Shown piece after piece: positions 61,622 through 64,000 of a stretch of DNA of 64,000 bases. The DNA comes from Patiriisocius sp047731265 (lineage in GTDB: Bacteria; Bacteroidota; Bacteroidia; Flavobacteriales; Flavobacteriaceae). The notes beneath the pieces are model-generated. The model was not told the DNA's origin and made no database searches. It saw nothing but the letters and a program-made list of their open reading frames with translations. The stretch lies in NCBI RefSeq assembly GCF_047731265.1, contig NZ_CP159835.1:1798001-1862000 (forward strand). The letters are read 5' to 3'. A program made the translations under genes and the position numbers. How positions within the stretch are numbered: position 1 is the stretch's first letter; the number at the start of each line of letters is the position of its first letter.

Positions 61622-62491
61622 GTGGATGCATTGTTTCACAGTCATTCTAGTTTTAAGCCAGTAAACCCATTAGTTAAAATAAATGACCAATCAGAAATTG
61701 CCTTTTTAAATTGGGTAAAAACTTGGAACGAAGATACAGGGATGCGCTTGAAAGTTACATTGCCTCATCGAAAAAATAAAACTAAAAAAGAACAGTCTTT
61801 TAAAGTGATAGAGCGAATATCTCTAAATGTTGACAATACAGCGATTATTAGATTGCGACCAAATAAGAAAGGCCATTTTCAATCGGGAGATTTACTGCAT
61901 ATTATTCCACCAGGAGATACCTATGCTAGACAATATTCAATGGCAAAAGTAGATGGTGATATTTTGTTAAGTATTAAATGGCATCCCAAAGGGATTTGCT
62001 CAACCTATCTATGTACCTTAAAAAATGGCGATACCATTTCGGCACGTATTGAAAAGAATGCGAAGTTTCATTTTCCGAAACAAGCTTCATCGGTATGGCT
62101 CATTGCTAATGGTACCGGAATTGCTCCTTATTTAGGAATGCTCAATGAAAATCATAAAACACCTGTGCAATTAACCTGGGGAGGAAGAATAGAAGCTTCT
62201 TTTGATTGTTATCGACCGTTTTTGGAAAGTAAACTTTTGCCAAAACAAGTAATTCCTTACCAATTAGCATTATCACAAACAAAAGATAAAATATATGTAC
62301 AAGATGTTTTATTAGACCAACAAACCGAAGTAGCGAAAACACTCAAAAACGGTGGGGTTTTTATGTTGTGCGGCTCCATGGCAATGCAGTATGCTGTGCT
62401 AGATACTTTAGAGGGAATTACAGCGACTCATTTACAACAACCTTTGAGTGATTTTGAAAATAATGGGCAACTCCTAATGGATTGCTACTAA
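61622..62491 (+). CDS. Ferredoxin/flavodoxin NADP reductase-like (FNR) protein
   Basis: 289 residues from GTG 61622; the start is uncertain because no better in-frame ATG precedes residue 41. FNR-type motifs: flavin-binding RQYS (103-106), GICST (124-128), NADPH-binding ANGTGIAPY (162-170) and a CGS motif near 254. This resembles the reductase half of sulfite-reductase/P450-reductase flavoproteins without the FMN domain. It overlaps the next gene's possible early start. Confidence 0.75.
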   Translation: MDALFHSHSSFKPVNPLVKINDQSEIAFLNWVKTWNEDTGMRLKVTLPHRKNKTKKEQSFKVIERISLNVDNTAIIRLRPNKKGHFQSGDLLHIIPPGDTYARQYSMAKVDGDILLSIKWHPKGICSTYLCTLKNGDTISARIEKNAKFHFPKQASSVWLIANGTGIAPYLGMLNENHKTPVQLTWGGRIEASFDCYRPFLESKLLPKQVIPYQLALSQTKDKIYVQDVLLDQQTEVAKTLKNGGVFMLCGSMAMQYAVLDTLEGITATHLQQPLSDFENNGQLLMDCY

Positions 62492-62502
62492 AAAGAAAAT
62501 TA

Positions 62503-62856
62503 ATGTGTCATCAAATAAAAACTATCGCTAAAAATTGTAATGGTCAGCTTTCTTATTGTAAGAGATGTAAAGTATACCATTTGGCGTTTAATAACATCTA
62601 TCTGGAACTAACTAAAAAAGAGATGTTATCTTTTCAAGAGTATGTTTCAGAAATAGATATTGAATATTGGGAAACGAAATATGATTCAATGCCTATAAAA
62701 CGAAAAATAGTAATCAATACATTACAGAGTGGTCTATCGATGATATTCAATCGGTCAGAGTTAGATTCCTTGAAAGATTTATTATCCAAGAATACAAAAA
62801 GCGTGAACGATACGCTTACCGTATCAGATATTGATTATATTTTGTTTTTGAATTAA
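62503..62856 (+). CDS. DUF6686 family protein
   Basis: 117 residues from ATG 62503 (MCHQIKTIAKNCNGQLSYCK); a start at 62482 would overlap the FNR gene by 10 bp. The N-terminal Cys/His pattern (C-H near 2, C and CxxC around 13-23) and C-terminal helical part match the DUF6686 family found in Flavobacteriaceae. Function unknown; often near redox genes. Confidence 0.65.
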   Translation: MCHQIKTIAKNCNGQLSYCKRCKVYHLAFNNIYLELTKKEMLSFQEYVSEIDIEYWETKYDSMPIKRKIVINTLQSGLSMIFNRSELDSLKDLLSKNTKSVNDTLTVSDIDYILFLN

Positions 62857-62872
62857 TTTTATTTTTTTATTT

Positions 62873-63517
62873 TTATTTTGTCGACACTATTATCGCTCCC
62901 ACAATTTTCGTCAATCCACCTGCCCGTTGCAGCTTCCCTATTTTAATAATAGGAGGAGGGGTTCTTTTTAGTTTTCTCACACTTTCAATTTTTCTGCCAG
63001 CAAACTCAATGTTTGTAATTCCATACCAATAATTAGCAATGTCAGGTCTAAGGTGAATACTTACATCAATTGGTGCTGCAATATTTGGCTGAGAATAGGA
63101 GACTCCAGTAATGGTCCAACCTTTATTATATATCCAATCTTCCCTATAGGTAGTATCACAATACGTTAAACCGTTAGATATTAAAGTTTTATTTATAAGA
63201 TTTTGATGAACGAATGATTCCAATAAGTCCTCATAATTATTAATGTCTAAGCCAGAATTTTCAATAAAATCCTGATTGACGATATCTACGAAAAGAACAT
63301 TAGCATTGAATTGCCAATTACTTAAATCTTGATTAAAAGCAGAGGCATTGCTAAACATATGCCCCATATTAGTAGCATTACTCACATCCCAACGGCCTAG
63401 ATCTTGATTAAATGAGCTAGCTCCACTAAGCATTCCAGCTATTTTAGTTACAATACTAACATCCCAATTTCCAAGATCTTGATTAAAATCAGTTGCATTC
63501 CAAAAAATACCAAACAA
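62873..63517 (-). pseudogene. BspA/DUF285-repeat surface protein, 5'-truncated
   Basis: 214 residues. Three degenerate ~25-residue BspA-type repeats (FNQDLGNWDVS, FNQDLGRWDVS, FNQDLSNWQFN, each preceded by M-x2-M/F spacing), a linker, and a C-terminal region without a clear T9SS domain. Intact relatives begin with a signal peptide and many more repeats; here the frame starts abruptly at 63517, next to the truncated NusG-type gene on the other strand. Probably the tail of a surface protein cut by a rearrangement. Confidence 0.6.
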
Positions 63518-63554
63518 AATTCACCTTTTAATACCTGTGATTGCGGTTTCCCGT

Positions 63555-63939
63555 AATGTATGAAAGTTTTCTTCCATTGATTACAGAGATGAGGCAATGG
63601 TCTGATAGAAATAAAAAAGTAAAAACCCCGCTTATAAAATCCTACGTTTTTGTAAAAGTCAAGAAAAAAGAACTGGCTCCAATATATGCTATTCCGGGGG
63701 TTGTTGCGGTTTTAAAACATTTAGGAGAACCTGCAATTGTAACAGATGTTGAAATTAACAACTTAAAAATAATAACCAATCGTAGTGATGCTACAAAAGT
63801 AGTGCAGCCTTTTAACCTACTTAGCATCTTATTGATTTGCAATGCGTTACAGGTTGATCGTTTTTTTTTAGCACGTAAAAATGAACTTTTCCTACTCTTT
63901 TTTGTTGTTTTGCATAATTATTATTCCCCTAGTTTTTGA
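63555..63939 (+). pseudogene. NusG-like (UpxY-type) transcription antiterminator fragment
   Basis: The readable part MYESFLPLITEMRQWSDRNK, KVKTPLIKSYVFVKV, IYAIPGVVAVLKHLGEPAIV matches the NusG N-terminal domain of specialised NusG paralogues. The first ~25 residues (WYxxYTxPRxEKK) are missing and the C-terminal part after KIITNRSDATKV is out of register, lacking a KOW domain. Such paralogues usually sit at the head of polysaccharide loci, so an EPS or capsule cluster may once have adjoined. Confidence 0.65.
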
Positions 63940-64000
63940 TCAAATATTCAAACTGTTTTGTATATTTGATATATGTGGTATACTGTTTAAAATCAGTATA

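Overview
The window is AT-rich chromosomal DNA from a marine member of the Flavobacteriaceae (Bacteroidota); the genus cannot be fixed from the sequence. The evidence is a complete gldKLMN gliding / type IX secretion core, a T9SS C-terminal sorting domain, GLPGLI and DUF6090 proteins, a proteorhodopsin paired with a blh retinal synthase, the miaB-EBP-lptE-TPR-secG gene order, and promoters with the Bacteroidota -7 box TAnnTTTG.

Layout. 1-750: half of an attC-like site, an IS3-family remnant and an IS110-family remnant. 954-5045: a fused PutA and a DUF6090 protein. 5046-15040: an accessory island, described below. 15592-31680: an NADP-GAPDH-type aldehyde dehydrogenase, a secreted metallophosphoesterase with a T9SS tail, an SPFH lipoprotein, an AraC regulator, a GLPGLI / TonB-type barrel / SOUL operon, blh divergent from proteorhodopsin, and a lipoprotein. 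31763-45636: HAD phosphatase, groEL, groES, secG, TPR protein, lptE, sigma-54 activator, miaB, a membrane protein, topA and an arginase-family protein. 45747-50361: gldK-gldL-gldM-gldN. 50672-62856: oxidoreductase, DUF983, ABC-F, an RND efflux operon, small proteins, initiator tRNA-Met and an FNR-like reductase. 62873-64000: truncated BspA-type and NusG-type genes at a rearranged junction.

The most unusual feature is 5.7-15.0 kb. Small unrelated genes (membrane protein, HicAB, BAAT hydrolase, lipoproteins, membrane-anchored HNH protein, TPR lipoprotein, TPM-domain protein, wHTH regulator with membrane partner) are separated by related 119-188 bp elements. These elements start at AAC, end at GTT, and carry inner complementary boxes (GTATATA/CATATAC). 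Each gene is bounded by its own private inverted arms, GTT-N7-AT at the start and AC-N7(8)-AAC at the end. The arms pair except for one conserved A/C mismatch. This is the logic of integron cassettes (R'/R'' complementarity within one cassette), but the boxes are not those of textbook attC sites and no integrase lies in the window. Two 429-bp repeats end exactly at a GTT and are followed by different cassettes, as expected for site-specific insertion. I read this as an integrase-less, integron-like cassette array.

Functional links: GldKLMN would export the T9SS-tagged phosphoesterase. Blh would make retinal for the proteorhodopsin. The GLPGLI, barrel and SOUL genes look co-transcribed. LptE and SecG serve the envelope next to the sigma-54 activator. 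Decayed genes (IS3, IS110 x2, hicA, four-helix-bundle protein, cyclase, small lipoprotein, NusG) cluster at the accessory boundaries.
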